DNA from: Dichotomocladium elegans
Taxonomy: Eukaryota; Mucoromycota; Mucoromycetes; Mucorales; Lichtheimiaceae
NCBI GenBank assembly: GCA_025716815.1
Contig: JAIXMN010000011.1
Coordinates: 372,001 to 436,000, forward strand
DNA: 64,000 nucleotides
Direction of reading: 5' to 3'
Shown here: one piece after another, positions 1 through 10,775 of the stretch
Position numbering within the stretch: position 1 is the stretch's first letter
Layout of the letters: each line of letters begins with the position of its first letter
Notes under the pieces: model-generated
What the model saw: only the letters and a program-made list of their open reading frames with translations
What the model was told of the DNA's origin: nothing
Database searches by the model: none
Position numbers and translations under genes: made by a program

Positions 1-762
1 GCTTGAAGCCGAGATATCTGGCCTAACCGAAGTTGTTGATCAAGACACAGTACGATCCCATCTGGATTAACGATACCTCGATAAGAATAAAGTTATTCGC
101 CATCGAATATTTCCATTCAATGTTTTTGAAATGCCAATGTAGCTTCGCAATCGACAGATCCATATTGCGTAATGCTTATTCAAATGATGCATGCGATAGA
201 AATTAGGTTATACTTCAAAGCACAATGCCTCTGTTCCGCTTCTTGGAAAGCTTATTATTTGGTCCTAGGAATATGGCCCTACTGCATACAAGAGAGTCGA
301 GAGCTTCATCATCTTTACGGTCCACTATGTATCCAATCCTTCAGTGATTTGATACAATGGTTATCCGCTCTCATTTTATTTGGTATATAAATCCTTAAAA
401 GCTATTTCGGTATATCTGTTGCATGAACAGAGACCACTGGTTTCTGATTACCATAAGGGTACCTTTTGCATCCAACCAAATGATGGCCATCTCCTCCTGG
501 GACATACCACCTTAGCAGCGCAAGGGTTAAAAGCAAGTTTCTCGACGTGATAATTAATGCAGCTCGTGCCACTACGGTGCATTTATCACTCTATGTGAGG
601 CGCAGAAACCTCAAAGTATAGGCAATGACGAGTTTGCACCATAAAAAGATGCGCCATTGGGTGCCACGGGATTTATGTTTGATAAACCAATCACGCGAAG
701 ATGATGGTGACACTATAAATCAGATCATTGAATGGGTGAAGGAAGATCCGCTATCACTAAAA
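1..762. other. no gene recognised (window start to SDR gene)
   Basis: I see no frame here with family-like sequence on either strand. The longest open frames (about 70 codons near 172-390) are low-quality and lack splice-compatible neighbours. The last 100 bases are presumably the promoter and 5' UTR of the SDR gene. An upstream frame (start near 625) is continuous with the SDR first exon but has no SDR-like sequence. Confidence 0.4.
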
Positions 763-2111
763 ATGTTCTGGTCTTCCAAACACTTTGAATTTGACGACAT
801 TCCGGACCTTGAGGGAAAGATTGCTATCATCACTGGAAGCAACACTGGCGTATGTCTATTTTCGTTCAATGACGATGTATGGTGGTGCCCCTGACAAGCG
901 TTGTTAATATAGATTGGCAAGGTTTGTGCACTTGAAATGGCGCGCAAGAACTGCGAAATGTAAGGAAAACACAGAGAGCGCGTATGAATGACGCTAGGTG
1001 ATTAGGTGGAACATTGTTAAATTAAAAGACCTGGCGAGCAAGTGTACTTGCATGCCGCAATGTTGAAAAGGGCGAAGCAGCAGTCGCCGAGATCAAGCAG
1101 GCGACGGGCAACGATAAGGTCGTGTGTATGGAACTTGACTTGCTTTCGCTGGAAGCCGTTAAGCAATTTGCCAAGACTTTCAAGGAGAAATACAAGCGAC
1201 TCGATATTCTAATGAATAATGCCGGCGTGATGATGTGCCCGTTTGCACTCTCGAAAGATGGTAAGCTTGACTTACGAGGGTCGTACTTCCTTATCCAACC
1301 CTTTTATTTTTAGGTGTCGAGTCCCAATTCGCAACAAACCATCTTGCGCCATATTATCTGACAATTTTGCTGTTGCCACTGTTGGAGCAATCTCCATCTA
1401 GCCGTATTGTCAACGTCAGCTCGATGGCCCATCTACTGGTCCTTGGAGGCTTCAGCTATGAGAAAATCAGCGATGAGAAGGCCTATAACCCAATCTGGCA
1501 GTATTCCATCACAAAGGTAGGACGGGAAAGGGCATCATAAAACAGCAACTAGATCGAATGATGACAATCGGGCTTCTATCATGCAGGCCTGCAATATCCT
1601 GTTTACTCGGGAGCTGAGCAGACGTCTTGAAGCAAAAGGTGTCGATAACGTAAGAAATAGAGCTCACAAACCATCCGGCGTCAACGGTCTTGACAGTTAT
1701 CTACGAACTAGGTCTACGTGAATTGCAACCATCCGGGTACTGTGCAGAGCGAACTTTCTCGCTACGTTGCAAATCCCGGGTCGTGGAGGGAGACGCTGTA
1801 TAATAAGCTTCTGACTATTACTACCGAGCAAGGCGCTCTGACGCAACTCTATCTTGCCACAAGCCCAGATATTGAGATGAAGAAGATTAAGGCTAAATAT
1901 TATGTGAGCGAATGACATTTGTGTCCTCACCAGCATTGGTGCTTGTTCAATTGCTCACTCGTGGTTGGCATGTCTTGTTTAGGTGCCTTACGCTAAACCT
2001 GGATGGAACACTCCTTTCACATCATCTGCCGAAAACGCTGCTAAGTTGTGGGATTTCACTGAACAGCTCCTCAAGGAGAAGATGCCTGATTACCCTGGTG
2101 CTAGCATTTGA
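763..2111 (+). CDS. short-chain dehydrogenase/reductase (retinol dehydrogenase / WWOX-like SDR)
   Basis: NAD(P)-dependent oxidoreductase of the classical/extended SDR type; the substrate cannot be told. Seven exons fit one frame of about 312 aa: 763-849, 913-959, 1043-1260, 1314-1516, 1587-1649, 1712-1903, 1983-2111. The Rossmann signature ITGSNTG is split by intron 1 and continues as IGKV. The NNAG motif follows in exon 3 (LMNNAGVM), the catalytic Ser strand is IVNVSSMAH, and the active-site YxxxK is YSITK at the end of exon 4. HPGTV follows, as in light-dependent protochlorophyllide-reductase-like and RDH-like SDRs. I chose ATG 763 because the 46 upstream in-frame codons have no family character. 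No break was seen. Confidence 0.85.
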
Positions 2112-2341
2112 TCGTATTATTCTATTAAAACCCTGCAAACTCTTGCTTTATTTATTCGTGGTAAACGCCGACATGATTTCCACGGTGTGGTGAGACACAT
2201 GCAAGAAGTCCGAGAACGAGCTATGGTTTTTGTTGACATGAGCATTTAAACTTGCGTGTTCGTGTTGCAGTTGTTATTGTTTTTACTTTTTGATATCTTC
2301 CCTCTCCCCATTTTCTTGACCTGTACTGTTTTAGAAGCACT

Positions 2342-3095
2342 ATGCAGAATCACAATCATGTTCTCATGAGTTTAGAGATGGAGTTCAAACGAATGGACCG
2401 CATGTTTGAGCAAGGCGACATGCGTGTTTTTGGTAATTTGCATGATTCGGCAAGTGCACCCATCTAATGGTCCATTGCTTGCACTCTAGGACGAGATACG
2501 GATCGCATCTTTAAAGAGCTCAATATAATTCGAAGAAAGCAAATCGACTTGGCGCGCGACCATATATCACTGGAGGCTCTGAGTGACCAACCGTAAATAG
2601 CGAAACAGACTAGAGAGAGAAAGAGGATCACTCTTTTTATTAACACAGGCTTTCCATAAATTGTTGGGTGTGCAGATCATCCTCTGGAACGGATGACTCA
2701 GACCAAGGATATAAACAAAGCGCGGAAAACTTCCACAAGAAGGAAGTTGCATTGAAGAATCTGATGTTCAAGGTATTCCGTCCTCATGATGGCCGCCCGG
2801 AAGAAAAAGAGAGTGAGTTCCAAGTTATACTAACAGGGCCATATGTCTATTCAGCTCGATGATTTGGGCGAGTCTATGTATGCTACATAAATGTTTTTCT
2901 TTTAATGAGGTTCCAGGTCCTCACGCTAAGGTTTACAGGAACCGATTCAGAGAACTGTCAGACCCTGACATGCGCAACTACCGCCAGGCGCAGACCGATC
3001 CAGCTCTGGATTTTGCAATCGAGGCGTTCGAGGATCCCGGACTCAAGACTCCTCGACAAGAGGCATCTCCGCTTCTTGCTGGCCAACAGCAGTGA
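2342..3095 (+). CDS. small coiled-coil protein, CCDC28-like
   Basis: Four exons (2342-2432, 2490-2592, 2676-2812, 2917-3095) join in frame to about 169 aa. The N-terminal half is a predicted helical region rich in charged heptads (FKRMDRMFEQGDM, then RIFKELNIIRRKQIDLARDH). Its pattern, a short 'G-x-FG' linker between two helices followed by R..Q..LA..H, resembles the CCDC28 family. The middle is acidic and Ser-rich and the C-terminus is polar and probably disordered. No enzyme motif is visible. The stop lies 111 bp from the convergent methyltransferase gene. The CCDC28 assignment rests on pattern only; a lineage-specific coiled-coil protein is the alternative. Confidence 0.5.
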
Positions 3096-3206
3096 AGAAG
3101 GGACTGTATTGCCTTGCAGCCTTGAGATAGTATGGCAATCATTTATGCGGATAACATTCTCTCTGAAGGACATCGACCATCACCAACAATAACAATAAAT
3201 AAGAGG

Positions 3207-4524
3207 CTACAATACCGTTTCGTCTTTTACTATTTTCTTGCGTCCAATGGCGTAGTGTAAATTCGACCATGCACCGAATTCGTGACATTCTTTGGCGACG
3301 GCTTCCATGATCTTGTCGTACTTTGCTGGCAGCATAGACCAATCCTCGCACAGCCGCGGCTTCATCGAGTCGATCAGCCGTTCTGTCGCCTCGAGCCCTA
3401 GATCGCCGAGCTTTCCCAGCCATGCAATCGGGAATGAACGGTGTCCACTCTCCACGTCCTCCACGTCATCGTGCGCCTCAAGCGCTTCATGGATCTTCGC
3501 TCCTATTTTCATCACAATATTGCGTGTTTGCAACGACACCGTCACTGGTGGATGTATGAGCAAGGTGTTGTTTCGATTCAGTTCCTCCAATGCTATGTAC
3601 CTCGCATGAGCCATATGGATAAGTTGGGCCCAATGTCCTGGACCAAACCCCCCGGTTCAACCAATTGGATCCATCCCCCAGGCTTAGTGACTCGGATAAT
3701 CTCGTTTATTACAGTGGTCCACTCATCCTGCGTATAATCGAAAACAGAGTCATGCTGGGCGACATAATCAAATGTGTTATCCGGAAATGGCAGCTCTTTT
3801 CCTGCGTCAGCAATGCAATAATGACAATTGCGGGGCGGATTGCTAGCGTGAGAGTGAGCAAATCAAGCCCCTCTTGCCTGCTGCGCGTCTGTCTCTTCCC
3901 GTCTACATACCTAATAGGGAAGATGATGAAATCTGTGCCTGTGAAGTGCGAGTTCGGGTATGCTTCGGCCATGTCCTGGGTAATCATCATTATCGCTTAG
4001 GCAAACGATGAAGCAATAAAATCAGCCAATTTACATTAATCCAGAAGCCAGGGCCTGCCCTGAATATATATAAGTTAAGCCGATCAATTTTTACGCTTCG
4101 ATCGAACGGCCATAAACCTTACTTTACTGAAAGGACTCTGATGCCCTTGTGTAGGTCATCCTCAATTGGAGGGAAAACAGTTCTTAATAATGTCATATTC
4201 CATAAGTGAATTTGTCCACCGCGTCGAAAAGGGCCCACATTGTCTTACTTTCCGAAAACCGTCCTATGCATATAATTAGACCTTTGTGCGCTGTATACAG
4301 TTGCTAACCGGAAGAAAAGGAACATACTTGAATAAATAATAGTTAATCTGCTTGCGTTCAATCTCTTCATCGTCGCAAGGTAGGAAATGACTTTTGTTAC
4401 CCGACTTTTTATAGAAAAGTCTCCCTGTCGAGTGCTCATAAAAGCTAGTAGGAAATTTCGGGTCAGGGAATCCCTCAACATCGGCTCCCGATGAGCTGCA
4501 GCATAAGGATTTGCTAGCGTACAT
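3207..4524 (-). pseudogene. SAM-dependent methyltransferase with a frame break (pseudogene or sequence error)
   Basis: Fungal class I SAM methyltransferase. From the 5' end: exon 1 (about 4524-4328) carries FLPCDDEEIERKQINYYLFK; a 15-nt exon gives TVFGK; the next gives FPPIEDDLHKGIRVLS; then AGPGFWIND, DMAEAYPNSHFTGTDF (motif II acidic region), ADAGKELPF and the conserved KPGGWIQLVEP. Directly after this the frame breaks. The run of six C at 3648-3653 (six G in sense) leads to a stop, whereas one more G would continue into the 3207-3614 frame (AQLIHMAHARYIALEELN). The first Gly of SAM motif I is read as Lys (VKAGPG for VGCGPG), although splice placement affects that residue. It shares a 245-bp divergent promoter with PWP2. 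The break could be a sequencing error or early decay. Confidence 0.7.
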
Positions 4525-4769
4525 TAATATCCTCATCATCACCAGCCAGGTTCTCTTTCCATACACCTTTTGATTCTTTTGCAATTACCTGGGCTTGAAG
4601 CGCATTCTTTGTAAAAAAGAAGTCGTGGAGGAGAAGTCTAAAACGGGATCCGTTTCCCCCAAACCAGGCGCCCGCCGAAAATGGAAATTGTGACTTTTTA
4701 ACTTTTTTTCGATCAAATAAAAAACCGTGCACGGGTGATCTCACTCGATTGTTGTTGAAGCATTTGGGA
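4525..4769. promoter_or_regulatory. divergent promoter region between methyltransferase and PWP2
   Basis: About 245 bp separate the two predicted start codons, which face away from each other, so both genes must use this interval. No clear TATA box is visible. The open minus frame across it looks like a chance frame. Confidence 0.5.
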
Positions 4770-7745
4770 ATGAAGTCGTCTTTTAAGGTGAATAACAAGG
4801 CACCTTTTTGTTTTGTTACAAACGGCTACGGTGACTCAAACGACAGCGTTTTAGTTCTCAAACCTTTGTGGTACGGTCTATACCGCAGGCAATTTGATCT
4901 TTACCCCGGATGGTAACTCCATTCTGAGTCCCGTCGGCAATCGCGTTTCTGTTTTCGACCTTGTCAAGTAAGCTCTTGCCAGTTATTACAGCAGTCGGTG
5001 TGTCTATAGGAAAAGGAGAGTTTTCGGCTAACTTTTCCGGTTCGTTTTTTAAAGCAACAAGTCGATGACGCTGCCGATCGAAATGCGGAAAAACATTGTT
5101 CGAATGGCATTGTCCCCTAAAGCAACAATTCTGATCACGATCGATGAGGGTAAAACAGCAGCACTCAAACCCAATATAACTTTTTAACACCTACGTGCAT
5201 ACTTGTTAGACGGACGATGCTTGTTGATTAATCTGCCACGACGTGTCATTATCAGCCACTTCAATTTTAAGGCACCTGTCAATGCGATCGAGTTTAGTCC
5301 GGACGGAAAATGGATTGCAGTGAGCCACGGAAGACTTGTTCAGATCTGGCGAGCTCCAGGATTCAATCGCGAATTTGCCCCGCTTGTTCTCCACAAGACG
5401 TTCGGTGGTCATTATGATGATATTGTCAATCTTTGCTGGACAAACAATTCAAAGTACTTGCTGACTTCGTCCGTGGATATGACGGCTCGCCTATATTGGA
5501 TTGATGCACCCAAAGACTACGTGCCGCAAACTCTGACGGGACATCGTAATACGATCATGGGCGCGTGGTTTTCGGATAATATGCAGAATGTAAGCCTTGT
5601 GGAGAGCACGATAATAAGCGAAAAGAAACTATGATGTTAATACGAGATCTAGATTTACACAGTTAGCAAGGACGGTGCTGTCTTCCATTGGCGATATGGA
5701 ACTAGGGCGGCTATTGCTGGACTTGATTCGGATGATGAGATGGATGTCGATGGAGAAAATAAAGTCGACAGAGTGCAATGGCGGATATCGGCAAAGCATT
5801 ACTTCAATCAGAACAACACAAAGGTCAGATCTTGTCAGTTCTTTTCTGCAAGTAATCTGCTTGTTGTCGGCTTCTCGACCGGTCTCTTTGGCTTATATGA
5901 ACTTCCGAGCTTCACCAATATCCACACGCTAAGGTATGAGAAAGCGAAATGTAATCCGATCCAATACACATGGAATATTGACATATCGACATTATACCAG
6001 CATCACTCAACATAAAATCGATACTGTGGCCATCAACAGAACTGGTGAATGGCTTGCCTTCGGATCTTCAACACTTGGTCAGCTTCTTGTGTGGGAATGG
6101 CAGTCAGAGACATATGTCCTCAAGCAGCAGGGTCATTTCTACAACATGAGCTCTCTTTCTTATGCGTCAGACGGTCAGACGCTTGCAACGGGCGGTGAAG
6201 ATGGAAAGGTTAAGGTGTGGAACACAACCTCCGGTTTCTGCTTCGTCACCTTTAGTGACCATAAAAGCAACGTATCAGCCGTTGAGTTCGCAAAGCAAGG
6301 GAAGGTCTTGTTCTCGGCGAGTCTTGATGGCACAGTGCGCGCATTTGATTTAGTGCGCTACCGTAATTTCAGAACCTTCACAAGCCCGAAACCAGTTCAG
6401 TTCTCTTGTTTAGCTGTTGATCCCAGTGGTGAGGTGGTATGTGCAGGCACAACCGATACCTTTGAAATCTACGTCTGGAGTGTGCAAACTGGCAAGTTGC
6501 TTGATATTCTCGCCGGCCACGAAGGACCTGTCAGCTCGCTTGCTTTCTCATCCACAGGCATGATGCTTCTAAGCGGTAGTTGGGACCACACAGCGCGCAC
6601 GTGGGACGTATTTGGCCGCAGTAAACACATTGAACCGCTTCAGCATCAAACAGAAGTCCTTGCGGTTGCTTTCCGCCCAGACTGCAAGGAGATTGCCGCT
6701 GCGACATTGGATGGCCAGATCTCGTTCTGGGATGTTGAGCTCGGAAAACAGACGGGGTCCATCGAAGGCCGCAAGGATATCTCAGGCGGCCGCAAGCTGA
6801 ATGACCGGACGACTGCTGATAATGCATCCTCGGGCAAGTGCTTCAATTCGATCTGCTACACAGCTGACGGTAGCAGCATCATTGGTGGAGGAAACAGCAA
6901 GTACATTTGTATATACGATATCGAGACCAAAGTTCTTGTTAAGAAATTCCAAATCTCCCAAAACCTGTCTCTCGATGGCACACAAGAAATTCTCAACTCG
7001 AAGAAGATGACTGAATTCGGCAACATAGATCTGATGGATGATGACGATCCTTCTGATGTGGAGGACCGCTTGGACCGCACGCTTCCAGGCACGCAAAAGG
7101 GCGATTTGTCGGTTCGACGGACACGGCAGGAGGTGCGAGCTGCTGCGGTCAAGTTTTCTCCAACAGGACGTGCATGGGCAGCAGCTACAACGGATGGATT
7201 GATGATTTATTCGCTGGATGATGCGATTCTCTTCGATCCATTTGATCTTGAGATCGATATCACCCCTGAGGCAGTGATGGAAGCCTTGGAAGACCAAGAA
7301 TATTTGCGGGCATTGTGCATGGCTTTCAGACTAAATGAAAAGGCGGTTATTCACAAAGTCTTTGAAGCCATTCCACCGTCGTCTGTCGACATTGTTGCAC
7401 GGAGCATATCCCAAAAATATCTCGACAAGCTTCTTCAATTTGTCGGCGTTCACATGGAGAAGAGCCCTCATATCGAATTCCATCTGATGTGGGTAGTGAG
7501 CATCATGACCGCCCACGGTAGATACCTCAAGGAGCATCGTAGCGAATATCAATCTGTGTTCCGTACATTGCACAAGAGCATTAGCCGTGTACGCGAGGAT
7601 ATTGGAAACATGTAAGAGACAATAACTGCATTGCAACTTTGAAGCTTACAGAAACTCTGCTCCTAGCTGCGACTCCAACACCTACACTCTCAAGTATCTC
7701 ATTACCCAAGGCGTCATTGCCGCCCGCAGCAGCGACTCCATGTAG
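4770..7745 (+). CDS. PWP2: periodic tryptophan protein 2 (WD40 U3 snoRNP / SSU processome subunit)
   Basis: Nucleolar tandem-WD40 scaffold of the UTP-B subcomplex, needed for early 18S rRNA processing. Seven exons (4770-4787, 4855-4967, 5055-5149, 5210-5589, 5653-5933, 6001-7611, 7667-7745) give about 858 aa. The six-codon first exon (MKSSFK) and exon 2 (LSPVGNRVSVFDL) match the family N-terminus. WD repeats include FSPDGKWIAVS, TGEWLAFGSS, GEDGKVKVWNT, SLDGTVRAFDLVRYRNFRTF and GSWDHTARTWD. Downstream come the conserved NSKKMTEFGNIDL linker and the Utp12-type helical C-terminus (FRLNEKAVIHKVFEAIP). The long acidic C-terminal tail of yeast Pwp2 is absent; the protein stops shortly after NTYTLKYLITQGV. 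The frame is intact throughout. Confidence 0.96.
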
Positions 7746-8032
7746 AATTATCATATATATACTCCAAAAAGCATTTTCTGGCATTGTTTTTACCTAATAG
7801 ATACAAAACCCACCTCCGTCTCCGCTTATCCGTCTAGCTGTGTATGCGTATTGCTGTGCATAAAGCACTATATCGGGAGGGGGGAAGGGTAGAACTCTAT
7901 TAGAATTGGCGGACAATTTGGATGCTATAATGAATGGGAGTTGATAGCAAAAGTTGAAATGGATAAGCACGAGTTCCCCATCCGTCGGATAAACCATTTG
8001 GTCTGATTTTAGCCTCCACGCTCTTTTCTACT
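7746..8032. other. short intergenic stretch after PWP2
   Basis: No gene is seen. It holds the PWP2 3' UTR and the probable 3' flank of the convergent membrane-protein locus. Confidence 0.5.
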
Positions 8033-8790
8033 TTATTTCACTGCAGTATGCCGGTTCATGTTCTTCATACGCAGGAAAGCGAGGTTTGCAAAGACCATGA
8101 TCATGGTCATGAAGGAAGCCCCTCTCTGGAGAGCAGTACCGAGAATGTCGGATACGATGTATTGCCATTCTGGTGAAAGGCTCTTCACTTCGCGGATGGA
8201 TGCACGAATAAATCGCGTGAGCTCTCTATCGACAGGAATTCGCAGACAATCAACCAATGTGGGCTCAGCTTTTCCCTGCATCATGTACCTACCGCTCTTG
8301 AATGGCTCCTTATGTACCGTATCTGCATCGGGATTCCCCTGGACAACGGTTACACCGAGTACATATACGCCATGTAACCTGGCATGATCACCATTCACAT
8401 GGCCAAAGTAACTACTATGTATTCTGTTTTGTTTTTTCTCAAAACATGATACATGAGCATTGCAGCACGTGCTCTACTAAAAGTTGGAAGAGCAAGCTTC
8501 GAGCATATTGTATATATATATATATATATCTGAGCATGTAATATCGCTTGAACAAGGTGACAAGGAGTGCACCAAAAGCAAACCCCTGGGGCAATCATCA
8601 GGAGGGTAGCATCTCGTTCACGCTCGATGCTCTTCGTCATCCAAAGTCACATGGCTGCAAACCCTATATGATCTGCCACACCATAGGCAATGACAAAATT
8701 GCGCTTACTATATCGATATATCTCGATCTGCTCCGTTTCACCAGGCCTTGCTATAGAAGCAGGATTGGCTGGCCTGAATATCTCGATATG
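8033..8790 (-). CDS. unrecognised multi-exon membrane-protein gene (model uncertain)
   Basis: Reading 5' to 3' on the minus strand, a coherent exon near 8790-8690 reads IARPGETEQIEIYRYSKR and then a hydrophobic stretch (NFVIAYG). After an intron this continues in frame as GFAFGALLVTLFKRYYMLR, which looks like one transmembrane helix. A further segment reads ALPTFSRARAAMLMYHVLRK, followed by a soluble frame (PDADTVHKEPFKSGRYMMQ ... VDRELTRFIRASIREVKSL) and an end near 8033 with another short hydrophobic piece. I could not find junctions joining all of these: one junction would need a 20-nt intron or a read-through TGA. Either the model is incomplete or the gene is damaged. No family is recognised. 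An uninterrupted (TA)n run lies at 8509-8529, inside the locus. Confidence 0.35.
8509..8529. repeat. (TA)n microsatellite
   Basis: About ten TA units, read directly, inside the membrane-protein locus. Confidence 0.9.
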
Positions 8791-8871
8791 TTTTGCAATA
8801 ATGAATCAAATAGGAACCGAGTTTCAAAAGGCCATTTCTTTTCTTCAAAGAAATTAGCATTGTGTTGCTGA

Positions 8872-8896
8872 CACACACATACACACACACACACAA
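8872..8896. repeat. (CA)n microsatellite
   Basis: CA dinucleotide run near the presumed 5' side of the minus-strand membrane-protein locus. Confidence 0.9.
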
Positions 8897-9018
8897 ATAA
8901 CGCGCGATGCGGTATATCTTATATAAAGTATCCTTGTTGCTGCTTAACAACATTGTCGTTATGTAAATAGGAGATCTCCGTCACCAAGGATTGATGAACG
9001 CTAAATCCTTCATATATA

Positions 9019-9640
9019 TATATGTAGTCGGCGAGCTAGCCGATGTTTTCGGGCCAAGGTCGGTCCTTATTGCCTTGACTTTTTTTTCTTGGCTGGAGCC
9101 TATGGATACGGCGCTGCCCAGCGCTTCACGCAGATCGTTGTCGCGCGAGCCATCGCTGGGCTCGCGGGTGGCGGGTGCTGTCTCATGGCGAATATGGTCA
9201 TCCATGACGTGGTGCCTGGCAAGGAACGAATCCAGCACCAAGCCTCCATCAACATCGTTCAGTTGGTAAAGTAAACGAGGCTGATAAAAGAAAGGGGGGG
9301 GAAAAAAAAAACAAGCAATCCAATTCTACTCTGTATATCATCTATTTAACTCGGCCTTTCCTTGGGATCATCCATTGTTGACGGACTCTTATCCGATACA
9401 TTCGGATGGCGATACCGCTTCAAGATCAGTCTCTTGCCACTCCCATTCAACGCGTTTATCTGTATTTTCTGCCTCGATCACTATCCTGTGATAACCATGA
9501 AGGACGCCAGCACCGATGGGCATCACTTTGGTCGATTGATATCGCAGACGTGCTATTGTAGGCGTTTGGGCAGCCTTGCACATTTGTTATTGGCCTCGTT
9601 CTGGGGCGGCAACAGGCTTCTATGAAGCGACCCCCGCTCA
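9019..9640 (+). pseudogene. MFS multidrug-type transporter remnant
   Basis: Fragment of a 14-TM drug:H+ antiporter-like major facilitator. It starts without TM1, at the loop 2-3 signature GELADVFGPRSVLIALTFF. The frame then shifts at a run of eight T (9080-9087) into AGAYGYGAAQRF, VVARAIAGLAGGGCC and NMVIHDVVPGKER. After a probable intron it resumes as GSSIVDGLLSDTFGWRYRFK, the usual 'GGLLTD..GWRW.F' motif C region. Beyond that the frame decays with an in-frame TAG (IDIADVLL then stop) and no further TM segments can be followed. The N-terminal third and C-terminal half of a usual ~500-aa transporter are missing, so I read it as a pseudogene. Confidence 0.7.
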
Positions 9641-10775
9641 TTGCGTCGTCAGACGTGGGTGTTCGTGTGCGGGTTAGGTTGTCTATGAAACATACGGTGC
9701 GATAAACCCCCCCCCAGCCCTCCTTGTCTCGCGCATGTCCCGGGATGTTCCTGATGTGCTGCAGTGAGGGCAGCTGAACATTCCTGCTACCACAGTCCCT
9801 AATGGTAAAAGAAAGGCATGAGAATATCTCCGCTCAATATGCATATGCTCTTCTTGTCTTTCTGATGCGTTACTGTCTCACATACATTCTTTCTGTCTCT
9901 TTTTCTAAAATCCCGCCTTAGGGCGTGCTCGGTTTCTCCATCTGTCTATCTGGTTTATGTCCGCGTCCCCGCCCCCTCGGGTGTCAGTCGGCTGCTTTGT
10001 AGCAGGACAGTGTATGCGCCGCGTTGGCTATTTGACAATACGAAAAAGCGACTCACCACAAAAGTCATCTGGGGACAGACTGACACGGCCCAGTGGACTA
10101 CTTGTGTCCGCACACACACTTTCTGCCACTGGTGTCATAACAGAAGGAGATGGCTCTTTTGGATCATCCGTGATCTGAAGACTCTCTGACAATGATAGTA
10201 TCCTAGCCTTCGCAAGAACTCCTAATGTAATGTTTTGGCCGAAGTATTGGCTATCGTTCTCACCGGTGTGCCCGCCCTGGAACAGCTTATCAATGCCTGC
10301 GATGAAAATAAAGCGTTTATGCTGTTCTTTTTTATGATATATGCCAGAATAGTCCCATGTGCATTTATGGGGTATCAAAGCTTTGAGTATTCCGTTTTAT
10401 AGATGGCTACGTCTCATTCTTTTGCTATGCACTGAGACCCATCCATATTTTCATTTAACCGCTCACAAGAAAAGGAGCGTGGGGGAATAAGTCCGAGATT
10501 CGTTAGAAATGAGAGATTTGCAATATCATCAATGCTAGTCTACTTTATTTTAGTCCACGTGTGCAATCCGATTGCTGAGAATGCAACAACACACATCACC
10601 AAGCACACGACGATTAACAAGGAGCAACATCATTACCCTCGAATCCTGAAGGGGAACATTCTTCCCCTATCCCTCATATGCTAACAAGGCTTATAAATGG
10701 TATGAAGCATGTCGTAAGCGTCTTTTTTAATGTCGTGACTGAAAAATAAGTCAAGGATGCATTGATGTTGGATTT
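9641..10775. other. intergenic, one unassigned minus-strand frame
   Basis: No recognisable gene. A minus-strand open frame of 116 codons (10028-10378) contains segments that could be coding (ITLGVLAKARILSLSESLQI; SPLGRVSLSPDDFCGESLF), but it has no family match I know and no clear neighbouring exon. The rest is AT-rich and featureless. A short poly-C run sits near 9710. Confidence 0.35.

Noticed and set aside
3600..3660. An intron to explain the methyltransferase frame switch
   Set aside because: No GT...AG pair of credible length fits; one base in the C6 run explains it better.
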